A DNA stretch of 64,000 nt, taken from Candidatus Saccharimonadota bacterium (lineage in GTDB: Bacteria > Patescibacteriota > Saccharimonadia > Saccharimonadales > Saccharimonadaceae). The first letter of the stretch is position 1. Each line of letters starts with the position of its first letter. The notes below the pieces were generated by a model. It did no database searches and was not told the origin of the DNA. It worked only from the letters and a program-made list of their open reading frames with translations. Positions 16,852 to 24,751 of the stretch are shown here, in pieces. Made by a program: the position numbers and the translations under genes. The DNA is taken from the NCBI GenBank assembly GCA_017404935.1, contig JAFRBI010000009.1, forward strand, positions 62,001-126,000. Direction: 5' to 3'.

Positions 16852-18249
16852 ATGAAACGCCTACCTATTATCGCTTTAATTGGCCAAACAAATGCTGGCA
16901 AGTCCAGCATTCTTAATAGGTTTGCGCATAAAAATATCGCAATCGTGGCCCGCGAAGAAGGCACCACGCGTGACAATGTGATGGCCACTATTGATGACTC
17001 GTTTATTTTGGTGGATACCGCTGGTTTAAAAGACCCCACCGATGATTTTGAGGCCTCAATTCAAGACCAAATCGCTGATGCGATAGATTCTGCAGATGCG
17101 ATTTTGGTAGTGTTAGATTCCTCAAAATATTTTGATCACAAAGATGCCAAGATAGCAAAAGATGCTCTAAGGTCCAAAAAACCAGTATATTTGGTGCTAA
17201 ATAAGTGCGATCTTGCTGAGTCTCTACCAATTACTGAATTTCGCGCACTAGGGGTTGACCCAAAAAATACTTTCTATATTTCGGCTACAACCGGTAATGG
17301 TATTAGAGAGTTAGAAGCGGCCATTCTGGGACTCGGGTCGCTCGCTCCCGTCGTTACGGGGCTCGCGCCCTCTTCCTCGGCCGTTGCCTCCGGACGGTCC
17401 CAGAACGGCGCTTCTAACTCTCTTAAACTGGCCTTGATTGGGCGGCCGAATGTAGGGAAGTCGTCGCTGTTTAATGCTCTGGGCAAAAAGCAGCAAGCGA
17501 TTGTTTCGAGTCGTCAGGGAACTACCAGAGATATAAATCGTGTAGCGGTTCGCTATAAGGGCAGGGAAATTGAGATTTTGGACACTGCAGGGCTGCGCCG
17601 TCCAGGGAAGAGAGAAGTAGGAATTGAAAAATTCTCGGCTATCAGAACTCTCGCAGCGATTGAAGAAGCAGATGTTTGCTGCCTTCTCGTTGATTCTACC
17701 GAACCACACGTTAAGTTAGACCAAACTTTGGCCGGACAAATCGTAGAATCTGGCAAGGGAATTATGATGGTGGTAACCAAGTCTGACCTCTTAGAAAACG
17801 CCGAGCCAACCAATTATTTTGGCGAGGAAAACATCAAAAATCGCACTGCGGCAGACTTTTTGCTAGATGCCTTAGAGCGCGATTTTGATTTTTTGCCATA
17901 TGCTCCAGTGATTTTGACTTCTTCGGAGACGGGTGCTAACGTGACCCAGATTTTTGAGTTGGCGCTAGAGATAGATAAGGCGCGCCATACCGAGATTCCT
18001 ACCTCTGAACTCAATAAAATCTTGGCTGAAGCAGTGACCGATCATATTCCGGCAGGGCTTAAAAATACCCGTCCAAAGCCAAAATATCTGGTACAAACAG
18101 ACACCTGCCCACCTTGGTTTGTGCTTCACGGGCATTCTTTGGGCTTGCTCCACTGGTCTTGGAAGCGCTTTTTGGAACGTAAAATCAGGGAAAAATATCC
18201 ACTAATTGGCACACCAATCAAATTTTCGTATAGGAGCGACGATAAATGA
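16852..18249 (+). CDS. der: Ribosome biogenesis GTPase Der (EngA)
   Basis: 465 residues with two tandem GTPase domains and a C-terminal KH-like domain, required for 50S subunit maturation. Domain 1: GQTNAGKS, DTAGL, NKCD. Domain 2: GRPNVGKS (about 195), DTAGLRRPGK, TKSD. The linker between them (about 152-190) is encoded by a GC-rich palindrome at 17305-17423, replacing the usual short acidic linker. TATAAT is 6 nt before the ATG (leaderless). The last codons overlap pth by 4 bp (ATGA), so the two are translationally coupled. Core function is not in doubt. Confidence 0.97.
   Translation: MKRLPIIALIGQTNAGKSSILNRFAHKNIAIVAREEGTTRDNVMATIDDSFILVDTAGLKDPTDDFEASIQDQIADAIDSADAILVVLDSSKYFDHKDAKIAKDALRSKKPVYLVLNKCDLAESLPITEFRALGVDPKNTFYISATTGNGIRELEAAILGLGSLAPVVTGLAPSSSAVASGRSQNGASNSLKLALIGRPNVGKSSLFNALGKKQQAIVSSRQGTTRDINRVAVRYKGREIEILDTAGLRRPGKREVGIEKFSAIRTLAAIEEADVCCLLVDSTEPHVKLDQTLAGQIVESGKGIMMVVTKSDLLENAEPTNYFGEENIKNRTAADFLLDALERDFDFLPYAPVILTSSETGANVTQIFELALEIDKARHTEIPTSELNKILAEAVTDHIPAGLKNTRPKPKYLVQTDTCPPWFVLHGHSLGLLHWSWKRFLERKIREKYPLIGTPIKFSYRSDDK
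17305..17423 (+). repeat. GC-rich palindromic insert in the der linker
   Basis: Left arm AGAGAGTTAGAAGCGGCCAT.. (17305-17331) and right arm (17398-17423) are near-perfect inverted repeats over about 26 bp. The interior contains CCCGT-CGTT-ACGGG and is far richer in GC than the gene. The frame is open, encoding a Gly/Ala/Ser/Pro-rich spacer. The sequence does not match the xthA/priA element family, so it is a second kind of in-gene palindrome. Confidence 0.75.
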
Positions 18250-18770
18250 AACTAATCGTAGGTTTAGGCAATCCTGGGGCAAATTTTAACTTCACGCGTC
18301 ACAATTTTGGCTTTTTAGCGCTTGATTTTTACTTTAAGCGTAAGAACCTTAGTTGGAGCGAAAAGCCGCGTCTTTCGGCTTTAAATGCCCGAGAAGGCGA
18401 TGTTTTGTTTATTAAACCCCAAGATTTTTATAATCTTTCTGGGGTTTCCGTGGCCTCTTGGGCGAGATATTATAAGATACCAGCCTCTGATATTTTAGTA
18501 ATTTGCGATAATTTTGACCTTGGATTTGGCAAAATTCGCTATCGCTCATCTGGGGTGGCTGGTGGCAATAACGGGTTAAAATCGGTAGATAAAGAGCTTG
18601 GTACCTCTGATTACCCGAGGCTTCGCCTAGGAACAGGGAATGACGAACTCAAAAATAAGATTGGCGCCGTAGATTTTGTGCTTTCTAAATTCACCCCTGA
18701 AGAAAAAGCTAAACTCCCTGAAATTCTCTCCGAAGTTTGCGATAAAATTGACGAATTTATCGCTTCTTAG
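18246..18770 (+). CDS. pth: Peptidyl-tRNA hydrolase
   Basis: 174 residues; typical Pth is about 190. LIVGLGNPGANFNFTRHNFGF carries the catalytic His, and DNFDLGFGKIRYRSSG...GGNNGLKSV the conserved Asp/Asn. It recycles tRNA from peptidyl-tRNAs dropped by the ribosome. The start overlaps der by 4 bp. The 3' end overlaps the convergent dprA gene by 4 bp. Confidence 0.95.
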   Translation: MKLIVGLGNPGANFNFTRHNFGFLALDFYFKRKNLSWSEKPRLSALNAREGDVLFIKPQDFYNLSGVSVASWARYYKIPASDILVICDNFDLGFGKIRYRSSGVAGGNNGLKSVDKELGTSDYPRLRLGTGNDELKNKIGAVDFVLSKFTPEEKAKLPEILSEVCDKIDEFIAS

Positions 18771-19738
18771 CACAGCCCCCAATTATTCATACCGAGGGCA
18801 CGGACTTTACCTTTGATTTCTAGCATCGTAATAGACTGGTTAAATACCTCTGGTGGGAGCTTTTTTAATCTCATAATATCGTTGCCATTTCTGAGGCCGT
18901 CTGAAAGGGCGCTTAAGATGGCAGTTTCTACATCATTATCACCGATTAACCCCTGTTTTTTGGCATTTTTGTGTTTTTTGAGGTAATCTTCGGGGAAAAG
19001 TAGGCGCAATATATCGTCTGGTTCGGTATAAGGGGTGGCGCCCTGCTGAATTAACTTATTGCACCCCTGGGAGTAGGGGCTAGTGATATTACCAGGCACC
19101 GCAAACACCTCTTTACCTTGCTCCAATGCGTGAGTGGCAGTATTAAGGGAGCCAGAGCGCTCGGCTGCCTCTACCACCACCACAATATCAGAGAGACCAG
19201 AAATGATGCGGTTGCGATATAGGAAGGAGGCATACTGGTTGATAGATCGCTTGCCGGTGGATTCGTCTAGGTATTCTGCTGGGGCTATTGGGGCATTTTT
19301 TTGATTTTTTGGAGCATATTCGCTGATGATTGCGCCATTTTTCTCGATAATCTCTCGGGCTAGGGAAATATGGGCTCTAGGATAGATGTCATCTATCCTA
19401 GTGCCAAGCACCGCCACCGTAGTGCCACCAGCATCTAAACAACCCCTGTGGCCGATACTATCTATCCCAAATGCCAGCCCAGATACCACGATCACACCGC
19501 GTTTTCCTAGCTCGTAGGCTAGTTTATAGGCCACCTCTTCGCCATATCTGGTGTTATGGCGAGAGCCCACAATTGCCACTACTGGGGGCCTATTTTTTGC
19601 CACATTTTCGGGCAATTTACCACGAAAATATAACATTTTAGGCGTAAGCGCAATAGTATTTAACACCTCTGTAAAATTGGCTTCTAGGGGTGAAATTGCA
19701 TTGATTTTTTCAAAAAAATCTGTAAAAAGTGTTGACAT
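18767..19738 (-). CDS. dprA: DNA-processing protein DprA
   Basis: 323 residues. The Rossmann-like core is clear: VAIVGSRHNTRYG, VVSGLAFGIDSIGHRGCL, TVAVLGTRIDDIYP, NRIISGLSDIVVVVEAAERSGSLNTA and VFAVPGN. A C-terminal winged-helix segment follows (about 270-320). DprA loads RecA on incoming single-stranded DNA during natural transformation. Its presence supports competence, which is common in Saccharibacteria. AGGAGA stands before the ATG. The start faces a divergent consensus promoter of an RNA gene with almost no space between. Confidence 0.95.
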   Translation of the reverse strand: MSTLFTDFFEKINAISPLEANFTEVLNTIALTPKMLYFRGKLPENVAKNRPPVVAIVGSRHNTRYGEEVAYKLAYELGKRGVIVVSGLAFGIDSIGHRGCLDAGGTTVAVLGTRIDDIYPRAHISLAREIIEKNGAIISEYAPKNQKNAPIAPAEYLDESTGKRSINQYASFLYRNRIISGLSDIVVVVEAAERSGSLNTATHALEQGKEVFAVPGNITSPYSQGCNKLIQQGATPYTEPDDILRLLFPEDYLKKHKNAKKQGLIGDNDVETAILSALSDGLRNGNDIMRLKKLPPEVFNQSITMLEIKGKVRALGMNNWGLC

Positions 19739-19760
19739 ATTTTCTCCTGTGTGATATAAT
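19732..19760 (+). promoter_or_regulatory. Consensus sigma-70 promoter of structured RNA gene
   Basis: TTGACA (19732-19737), exactly 17 nt, TATAAT (19755-19760): a perfect match to the housekeeping consensus, as expected for a strongly expressed stable RNA. Confidence 0.85.
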
Positions 19761-19766
19761 TGATAT

Positions 19767-20074
19767 TAGTTAGGGACAAAAAGCCCCTAAACCGCACCTA
19801 AATAAGTTATAATTTCAGCTATACTTATTTAAGTATACCAGAAATTGCGTGCTTTTGAAACCCTTTCTGGCTTAGAATTTCTTAAAGGTTTTAAGTTATA
19901 AGTATTACCTCCACTTTGAAAGGAAAATTTCGAAGGCATAGCAATCCCTCTAACCGGCGGGCCCCAATTGTGTGAGGTGGGTCGCGCTTCCGGGGTTCAC
20001 CCGGTATAGTGATGAAGCGTTAGAGGGCCAAAATAGCCTCAGGTAGTGCCCACCCATACCTGAGGCTATTTTGG
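19767..20074 (+). ncRNA. Structured RNA gene of unknown class, about 300 nt
   Basis: It starts about 7 nt after a perfect promoter and ends at a perfect 18-bp terminator hairpin (20028-20074) with TTT. In order: TTAGGG/CCCTAA hairpin; TAAATAAGT/ACTTATTTA; CCAGAAA/TTTCTGG; CTTAAA/TTTAAG. Then comes a GC-rich 3' domain closed by CCCTCTAAC/GTTAGAGGG, holding GCTTC/GAAGC with CCGGG-GTTCA-CCCGG and a second arm GGCCC/GGGTC. AATTTC in one loop can pair with GAAATT downstream. There is no open frame of note. I do not see SRP, tmRNA, 6S or RNase P signatures. Confidence 0.7.
20028..20074 (+). terminator. Terminator hairpin of RNA gene (repeat copy 1)
   Basis: CCAAAATAGCCTCAGGTA ... TACCTGAGGCTATTTTGG, an 18-bp perfect stem with loop GTGCCCACCCA. 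Two further copies of this sequence at 20106-20151 and 20834-20874 bracket the next two genes. Confidence 0.85.
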
Positions 20075-20105
20075 TTTCAGAGAGGTGGTTTGGTTGTATC
20101 GAGGG

Positions 20106-20151
20106 CCAAAATAGCCTCAGGTAGTGCCCACCCTAGCTTAGGCTATTTTGG
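20106..20151. repeat. Terminator-like repeat, copy 2
   Basis: Same left half as copy 1 (including the preceding GAGGG) and right half CTAGCTTAGGCTATTTTGG, so the stem has mismatches. It overlaps the stop codon region of the 113-aa gene. Confidence 0.75.
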
Positions 20152-20484
20152 TTGTAGCATCATGGTGAAGCCATCATAATATCTTTGCATTTTGGTAGGA
20201 TCTGTGTGCCAGCTGTTGCCACCAAAGAAATAGTCGCAAAATTCTTCGCGGGCTTTTAAAATTTCTGTGAGACGAGCGTGATTTTTGACATTTGCTTCTA
20301 TCGTAAAATCAAAAAGCTCTAGGGCTCGGTCTATAGCGACATCAGCCCGTTTTCGATTGCCTTTTTGGGACCATTTAAGAGAGCGGGAGACTTCGCTGCC
20401 AATATTACCCATTTGATAGGCGATAGAATAATTTGGCCAATTTTGGCGAAGTTCGTCGCTGTGAATGTATTTTATTTGAGCCAT
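20143..20484 (-). CDS. Hypothetical protein, helical, paired with DUF5674-like gene
   Basis: 113 residues, mostly helical, with RSLKWSQKGNRKRADVAIDRALELFDFTI and a conserved-looking C-terminal REEFCDYFFGG. I do not recognise a named family. It overlaps the upstream DUF5674-like gene by 13 bp, so the two are translationally coupled. Both lie inside direct repeats derived from the terminator of the neighbouring RNA gene, which suggests a movable cassette. A toxin-antitoxin role would fit the size and pairing but nothing in the sequence proves it. Confidence 0.65.
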   Translation of the reverse strand: MAQIKYIHSDELRQNWPNYSIAYQMGNIGSEVSRSLKWSQKGNRKRADVAIDRALELFDFTIEANVKNHARLTEILKAREEFCDYFFGGNSWHTDPTKMQRYYDGFTMMLQPK

Positions 20485-20816
20485 TTTGCTACCACTGATT
20501 TGATTTTTTCTTGGATATTTTCATCTTCCACACTACGAGTGCGATTATTTTGCGCTGGACGAATATTAATCATAGAATCGAACTCAACCATATCATCAAT
20601 ATTATCGCTATCCAAATATAGGTTGATACCCCATAAATCTTCTTGGCTAGAACCGTTTTCTAGAAGTAGCTGCTCGCAATCATAATGCATAGGCGAATCT
20701 ACAGCCATGATTTCTTTTTTGATATCTACTACAGCTTTGATAGCGTTTTCGTCAATAAAGTTGGTAGAATTTTTGATAAGATCTGACTTTGAGGTAGGTG
20801 ATTCTAATATTCTCAT
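20472..20816 (-). CDS. DUF5674-like protein
   Basis: 114 residues. The segment ENAIKAVVDIKKEIMAVDSPMHYDCEQLLLENGSSQEDLWGINLYL and the following DSMINIRPAQNNRTR match what I know of DUF5674, a family of unknown function in CPR bacteria and some archaea. TATAAT is 7 nt before the ATG (leaderless). It is the first gene of a two-gene unit with the 113-aa helical protein. Confidence 0.65.
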   Translation of the reverse strand: MRILESPTSKSDLIKNSTNFIDENAIKAVVDIKKEIMAVDSPMHYDCEQLLLENGSSQEDLWGINLYLDSDNIDDMVEFDSMINIRPAQNNRTRSVEDENIQEKIKSVVAKWLK

Positions 20817-20833
20817 ATTATATATTATAGCAT

Positions 20834-20874
20834 ATAGCCTCAGGTAGTGCCCACCCTAGCTTAGGCTATTTTGG
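20834..20874. repeat. Terminator-like repeat, copy 3
   Basis: ATAGCCTCAGGTAGTGCCCACCCTAGC.. is identical to copy 2 over about 41 bp but lacks its leftmost CCAAA. Together copies 2 and 3 flank the gene pair as direct repeats. Confidence 0.75.
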
Positions 20875-20911
20875 TTTTTGATTTTTTAATTAGTATGTTA
20901 TTATATTATAT

Positions 20912-23179
20912 ATGTCTAACAATTTAGTGATAGTAGAGAGCCCGGCGAAGGCGCAAACAATTGAAAAATATCTGGGGAAAGATTTTAAAGTTTTGGCTTC
21001 GGTGGGGCATATTCGGAAGGACACTAAGGTAGATAAAACCACTTTTGATGTGACTTACGAGATCGATCCAGAGCATACTAAAATTATTTCGGAACTAGAA
21101 AAAGCCGTAAAAGCTGCCGACAAAGTTTGGCTGGCAACTGATGAAGACCGCGAAGGAGAGTCAATTTCTTGGCATTTATGCGAAGTTTTGAAACTGCCCA
21201 AAAATACCGCGAGAATTACTTTTCACGAAATTACCAAGCCGGCCTTAGAGGAAGCCATTAAAAATCCACGCACGGTGGATATGGATATGGTGGCATCGCA
21301 ACAAGCGCGCCAAACTCTAGATATGCTCGTGGGTTATGATCTTTCCGATATGGTTCGCAAAAAAGTACCAGGCGCAATTTCGGCTGGGCGCGTACAGTCG
21401 CCGGCTCTTCGCTTAGTAGTAGAACGCGAAAAAGAAATTGAGAAATACGAAGGCAAGTCGTCTTTTAAGATTTCTGGCGAATTTAAAAAAGGCGATAAAT
21501 TCACAGCAAATTATGACGCGGAAGCACCAAAAGACGAAAAAGAAGCTACTTTGCTTCTAGAAAAATTGTCCGCGGCTGAATTTAAGGTAGAAAGTGTCGA
21601 AGAAACCGAGGGAACCAAAGCTGGGCCGGTGCCGTTTACTACGGCTTCACTTCAAATTGAGGCCAATGCTAAGCTTGGGTTTTCTTCTCGGACTACGATG
21701 AGCGCAGCCCAAGGACTTTACCAGGCTGGTTTGATTACTTACCACAGAACGGACTCTTTGAATCTTTCTAAACAAGCTGTGGGTTCTATTGCTGGTTTTA
21801 TCGAAGGAAAATTTGGCAAAGAATATCTCAAAGTTAAAACTTTTAAGACTAAGGATGCTAGCGCCCAAGAGGCGCACGAGGCGATTAGGCCTACTAATAT
21901 ACTTATGGCTTCGGCTGGCAAGAATGATTACGAAAAACGACTTTATAATTTGATTTGGTCGCGCACCGTGGCTACTCAAATGGCTAGCGCTAAGGTAGCA
22001 AAAACTACCATTACTCTTTCACATAATTTTGTGGCAAAGGGCGAAGTGGTGATATTTGATGGGTTTTTGAAGGTTTATGGTAAGAGTAAAGATTTGGAAC
22101 TTCCAAAAGTTGCTAAAGGCGACAAGGTTGATTGCCTATCGATCACAGCAAGGCAAAACTTTGGCAAACCACCTGCCAGATACACCGAAGGTTCTCTAGT
22201 TAAAAAATTGGAAGAACTCGGCATTGGCCGGCCTTCTACCTATGCTTCTATTATGACGGCGATTCAAGCGCGTGGGTATGTGGTAAAAGGCGAATCTGAA
22301 GGGGAAGAACGTGAAGTTGTAGAACTGACTTCACAAAATGGCAAGGTCTCGCGAAGCGTCGTGAAGGAGAAATATGGGGCGAATAAGGGTAAGCTAATTC
22401 CGACGCCAATTGGCGAGCTAGTAGCCGGTTTTCTTACCGATAATTTTAAGAATATCGTAGATTATAAATTTACTGCCAACATTGAAAAAGATTTAGACCT
22501 CGTAGCTGATGCTAAGTTAGAGCGGGTAAAGATGCTGAAAGATTTTTATGGACCGTTCCGTGATACGGTGTTGGTGGCTTCAGGTGTAGAGAGATATAAC
22601 AACGCAAGGCTGCTCGGCCACGACCCAGAAACTGGCAAACCAATTTATGCCAAAGTAGGGAAGAATGGCGGGTTTATCCAGCTTGGCGACAACGAAAAAG
22701 AATCTGGCGAAAAACCACGTTTTGCGCCGCTACCTAAGAGAAAATCTACCAAGACGGTAACTTTGGACCAAGCTCTTTCGCAATTAGCCTTACCTTCACT
22801 TCCACGCGTTCTCGGAAATGCGCCAGATGGCACAGAACTAATTGCTGCTAGCGGCCCATTTGGACCATATCTAAAAGGTGGCAAATATAACATTCCGATG
22901 AAAGATTTGGACCCTTACACCGTGACGTTGAAAGAGGCTTTGCCGATTTATCAGGCTAAAATTGATTCTATTATTGCCGACTGGGGCGAAATTATGATTA
23001 TCAATGGTGCTTATGGACCATATGTGAAAGGACCGGGTCGCCGTAATAACGTGAAGATTCCAAAAGACCAAGATCCTAAGAAAATTACCGAAGCCGAAGC
23101 TCGTAAAATGCTAGAAAACAAACCAAAAACTGCTTCTAAAACTCGCCGTGGCAAACGTGGGGGACGGAAGAAGAAATAA
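20912..23179 (+). CDS. topA: DNA topoisomerase I
   Basis: 755 residues. The TOPRIM domain begins LVIVESPAKAQTIEKYLG (acidic residues in DEDREGESISWH), the active-site tyrosine is in GLITYHRTDS (about 285), followed by RPSTYASI. The C-terminus has two small Topo_C-like repeats (GPFGPYLKGGKYN, GAYGPYVKGPGR) instead of four-cysteine zinc fingers, and a basic tail of about 15 residues ending RGGRKKK. It relaxes negative supercoils. A TATA-rich -10-like sequence ends within 5 nt of the ATG. Confidence 0.97.
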   Translation: MSNNLVIVESPAKAQTIEKYLGKDFKVLASVGHIRKDTKVDKTTFDVTYEIDPEHTKIISELEKAVKAADKVWLATDEDREGESISWHLCEVLKLPKNTARITFHEITKPALEEAIKNPRTVDMDMVASQQARQTLDMLVGYDLSDMVRKKVPGAISAGRVQSPALRLVVEREKEIEKYEGKSSFKISGEFKKGDKFTANYDAEAPKDEKEATLLLEKLSAAEFKVESVEETEGTKAGPVPFTTASLQIEANAKLGFSSRTTMSAAQGLYQAGLITYHRTDSLNLSKQAVGSIAGFIEGKFGKEYLKVKTFKTKDASAQEAHEAIRPTNILMASAGKNDYEKRLYNLIWSRTVATQMASAKVAKTTITLSHNFVAKGEVVIFDGFLKVYGKSKDLELPKVAKGDKVDCLSITARQNFGKPPARYTEGSLVKKLEELGIGRPSTYASIMTAIQARGYVVKGESEGEEREVVELTSQNGKVSRSVVKEKYGANKGKLIPTPIGELVAGFLTDNFKNIVDYKFTANIEKDLDLVADAKLERVKMLKDFYGPFRDTVLVASGVERYNNARLLGHDPETGKPIYAKVGKNGGFIQLGDNEKESGEKPRFAPLPKRKSTKTVTLDQALSQLALPSLPRVLGNAPDGTELIAASGPFGPYLKGGKYNIPMKDLDPYTVTLKEALPIYQAKIDSIIADWGEIMIINGAYGPYVKGPGRRNNVKIPKDQDPKKITEAEARKMLENKPKTASKTRRGKRGGRKKK

Positions 23180-23255
23180 TCTATTGAAATTTTATTAAGC
23201 TTTGACTCGTAGATCTCTCCTTTCTGGGACAACTTTAACTTACCTAGCATACTGG

Positions 23256-23280
23256 GGTGGGGAAGTCACCCTCCCCCACC
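23256..23280. terminator. Hairpin between topA and FISUMP gene
   Basis: GGTGGGG-AAGTCACCCTC-CCCCACC between convergent genes; no strong T-run, so efficiency is uncertain. Confidence 0.5.
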
Positions 23281-23286
23281 TCATGC

Positions 23287-24549
23287 TTATGGTTGTTTAA
23301 GAATGCAGCGGATAGAATAACCCATATAAGGGTAGGTTCTAGCGTACGGGTGAACTGTGTTTGGTCTCGAAACTTGGAAGGTATCTACGGCGGCGTTGTC
23401 AACCATATCAGATTCCCAAAATTGACCATAAGTGCCAGTGCCAGACACACTCTGGAATAATTGACCAGCAAGAGCAAAAGCAAACCCGCCGCTAGAAATT
23501 GGTGCTACCAATTCAGCGACTGTATTATATTCAGACTGAGCGTAGAGATTCGTGCCGTCATTAGCGCTTGGTAAACGCCAACCAGCTGGGCAAAGGTCTT
23601 CGGTTGAATCGCCAGCAATTCTTCCATTCTCGCAATAAAAGGTAGTCATAGCCGTAGCGGCACAATAGTTGTATAACACTCCATAAGAAGTTTGCGAGGT
23701 TGAGTCTATGCCCGCCACAGAAACAAGTTCTGGAGTAAGGCCATTACCAATAGCAGTAGTTTTTTTCCAGGTAGCGACATCGGAAGCTGAAATCATTCCG
23801 GAAAAGTTGGAATTAGCGCTCGTCAAATCTGTAACCAACGGGACCGCCCCAAGATTAAGATTTGTCATCATCCAACAATTACCATCAGCAAGTCTCTGTA
23901 TAATATATTCCTGGTTATCGCGAATATCTAGAACAGTTAGTGGTGTTGAGGTACAACGAGTTGGCGCAATGTTTTGAATAGTTGGAGTGAGCGGGTTAGC
24001 AACCAAGCTAAAATTAAAGGTAGTAGAATACGTTCCTTCCGGTTGCATATAATCTATTTTGGTAGCAAATCTAAGAGTGGTATTATCATCATTTACTGGA
24101 CCTGTATTTTCTAGAACTATATCTCCGGAATTGAATGGGAAATAGTTATTTGAAAGACCATTTTTATAACCCCATTTGTTTGCTACAAAGTCTGAATCTG
24201 TATAACCAGCGGTAGTAGGCGATGATGGTGGAAGTGTCTCTATTACAGTGTTAGAGTCTGCTGTATTAACCAGATTGGTATCATCATTGTTGGTAGATAT
24301 AGTTAGTTTGTAGCCAGTTTCATTATTAGTACCGACACTTATCGGTAAATCTTTATAGCCAAAGGTGGTAGATGATGGGTCTAGTGAGAGATTAAGTGCG
24401 GTAGTTGGCATGGTAAGGGTAAGAGATGGCTCTATGCCTACGCTGGTGGTAATGGTTTCTGTCGCAAAAGCATTATTTACAAAAGTTAAACTTATAAAAC
24501 TTAATGTTATGATTTTTATTGCCCCTGTTAAAACCCGTTTTATGATCAT
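23287..24549 (-). CDS. FISUMP-domain surface protein
   Basis: 420 residues. A signal peptide (1-29, NNAFA-T) is followed by the shared beta domain (about 30-185, with NKWGYKNG and GTYSTTFNFSLVA). The C-terminal Fibrobacter-succinogenes-major-paralogous (FISUMP) domain contains LADGNCWMMTNLNLG, TSYGVLYNYCAATA, LCPAGWRLPSAND, QFWESDMVDN and GYSIRCIL. The FISUMP fold is related to C-type lectin-like domains that can serve as retroelement variable regions. No anchor motif follows. GTGAGG precedes the ATG; a structured leader RNA homologous to that of the large surface protein lies upstream. Probably a secreted or surface-bound ligand-binding protein. Confidence 0.85.
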   Translation of the reverse strand: MIIKRVLTGAIKIITLSFISLTFVNNAFATETITTSVGIEPSLTLTMPTTALNLSLDPSSTTFGYKDLPISVGTNNETGYKLTISTNNDDTNLVNTADSNTVIETLPPSSPTTAGYTDSDFVANKWGYKNGLSNNYFPFNSGDIVLENTGPVNDDNTTLRFATKIDYMQPEGTYSTTFNFSLVANPLTPTIQNIAPTRCTSTPLTVLDIRDNQEYIIQRLADGNCWMMTNLNLGAVPLVTDLTSANSNFSGMISASDVATWKKTTAIGNGLTPELVSVAGIDSTSQTSYGVLYNYCAATAMTTFYCENGRIAGDSTEDLCPAGWRLPSANDGTNLYAQSEYNTVAELVAPISSGGFAFALAGQLFQSVSGTGTYGQFWESDMVDNAAVDTFQVSRPNTVHPYARTYPYMGYSIRCILKQP

Positions 24550-24588
24550 TTTTACCTCACTTATGATTTTTTAACGTGGGGCCAAACT

Positions 24589-24751
24589 AAAAACGGCACC
24601 ACGAGGTGCAACAATCAAATATATGTACTAGCATTGCCAATACAGTATACTGACTTCCTCATGATGCCGTTTTAATACTGTATTGATGCGCCAACTAAAT
24701 AAAAATTGGCTGCTTTACATGCATATATTTAATTGTTGCAATTTTATTATA
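24589..24751 (-). promoter_or_regulatory. Structured 5' leader RNA (copy B) of FISUMP gene
   Basis: Minus strand: TATAAT (24751-24746), about 6 nt, then P1 GCAACAATTAAATATATG.. pairing with ..CATATATTTGATTGTTGC. A side hairpin GCCAATT/AGTTGGC follows, then P2/P3 CAATACAGTAT/ATACTGTATTG. The loop strand AAAACGGCATCA (24673-24662) pairs with TGGTGCCGTTTTT (24601-24589), 3' of P1. Compared with copy A the pairing changes from ATGGCG/CGCCAT to ACGGCA/TGCCGT, compensatory in both strands. The loop sequence TCATRAGGAWGTCAGT is nearly identical in A and B. Confidence 0.8.

Noticed and set aside
19767-20074. SRP RNA, tmRNA, 6S or RNase P RNA
   Set aside because: No GGUCAG..GGAAG SRP apical motif, no tRNA-like ends or tag frame, no GAAAGUCCGGGCU-type RNase P core, and not the single long bubble rod of 6S RNA.
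24589-24751. Known riboswitch class for the surface-protein leaders
   Set aside because: The conserved loop sequences do not match TPP, SAM, cobalamin, c-di-GMP, preQ1, glycine, lysine or fluoride cores that I can recall; left as unclassified.
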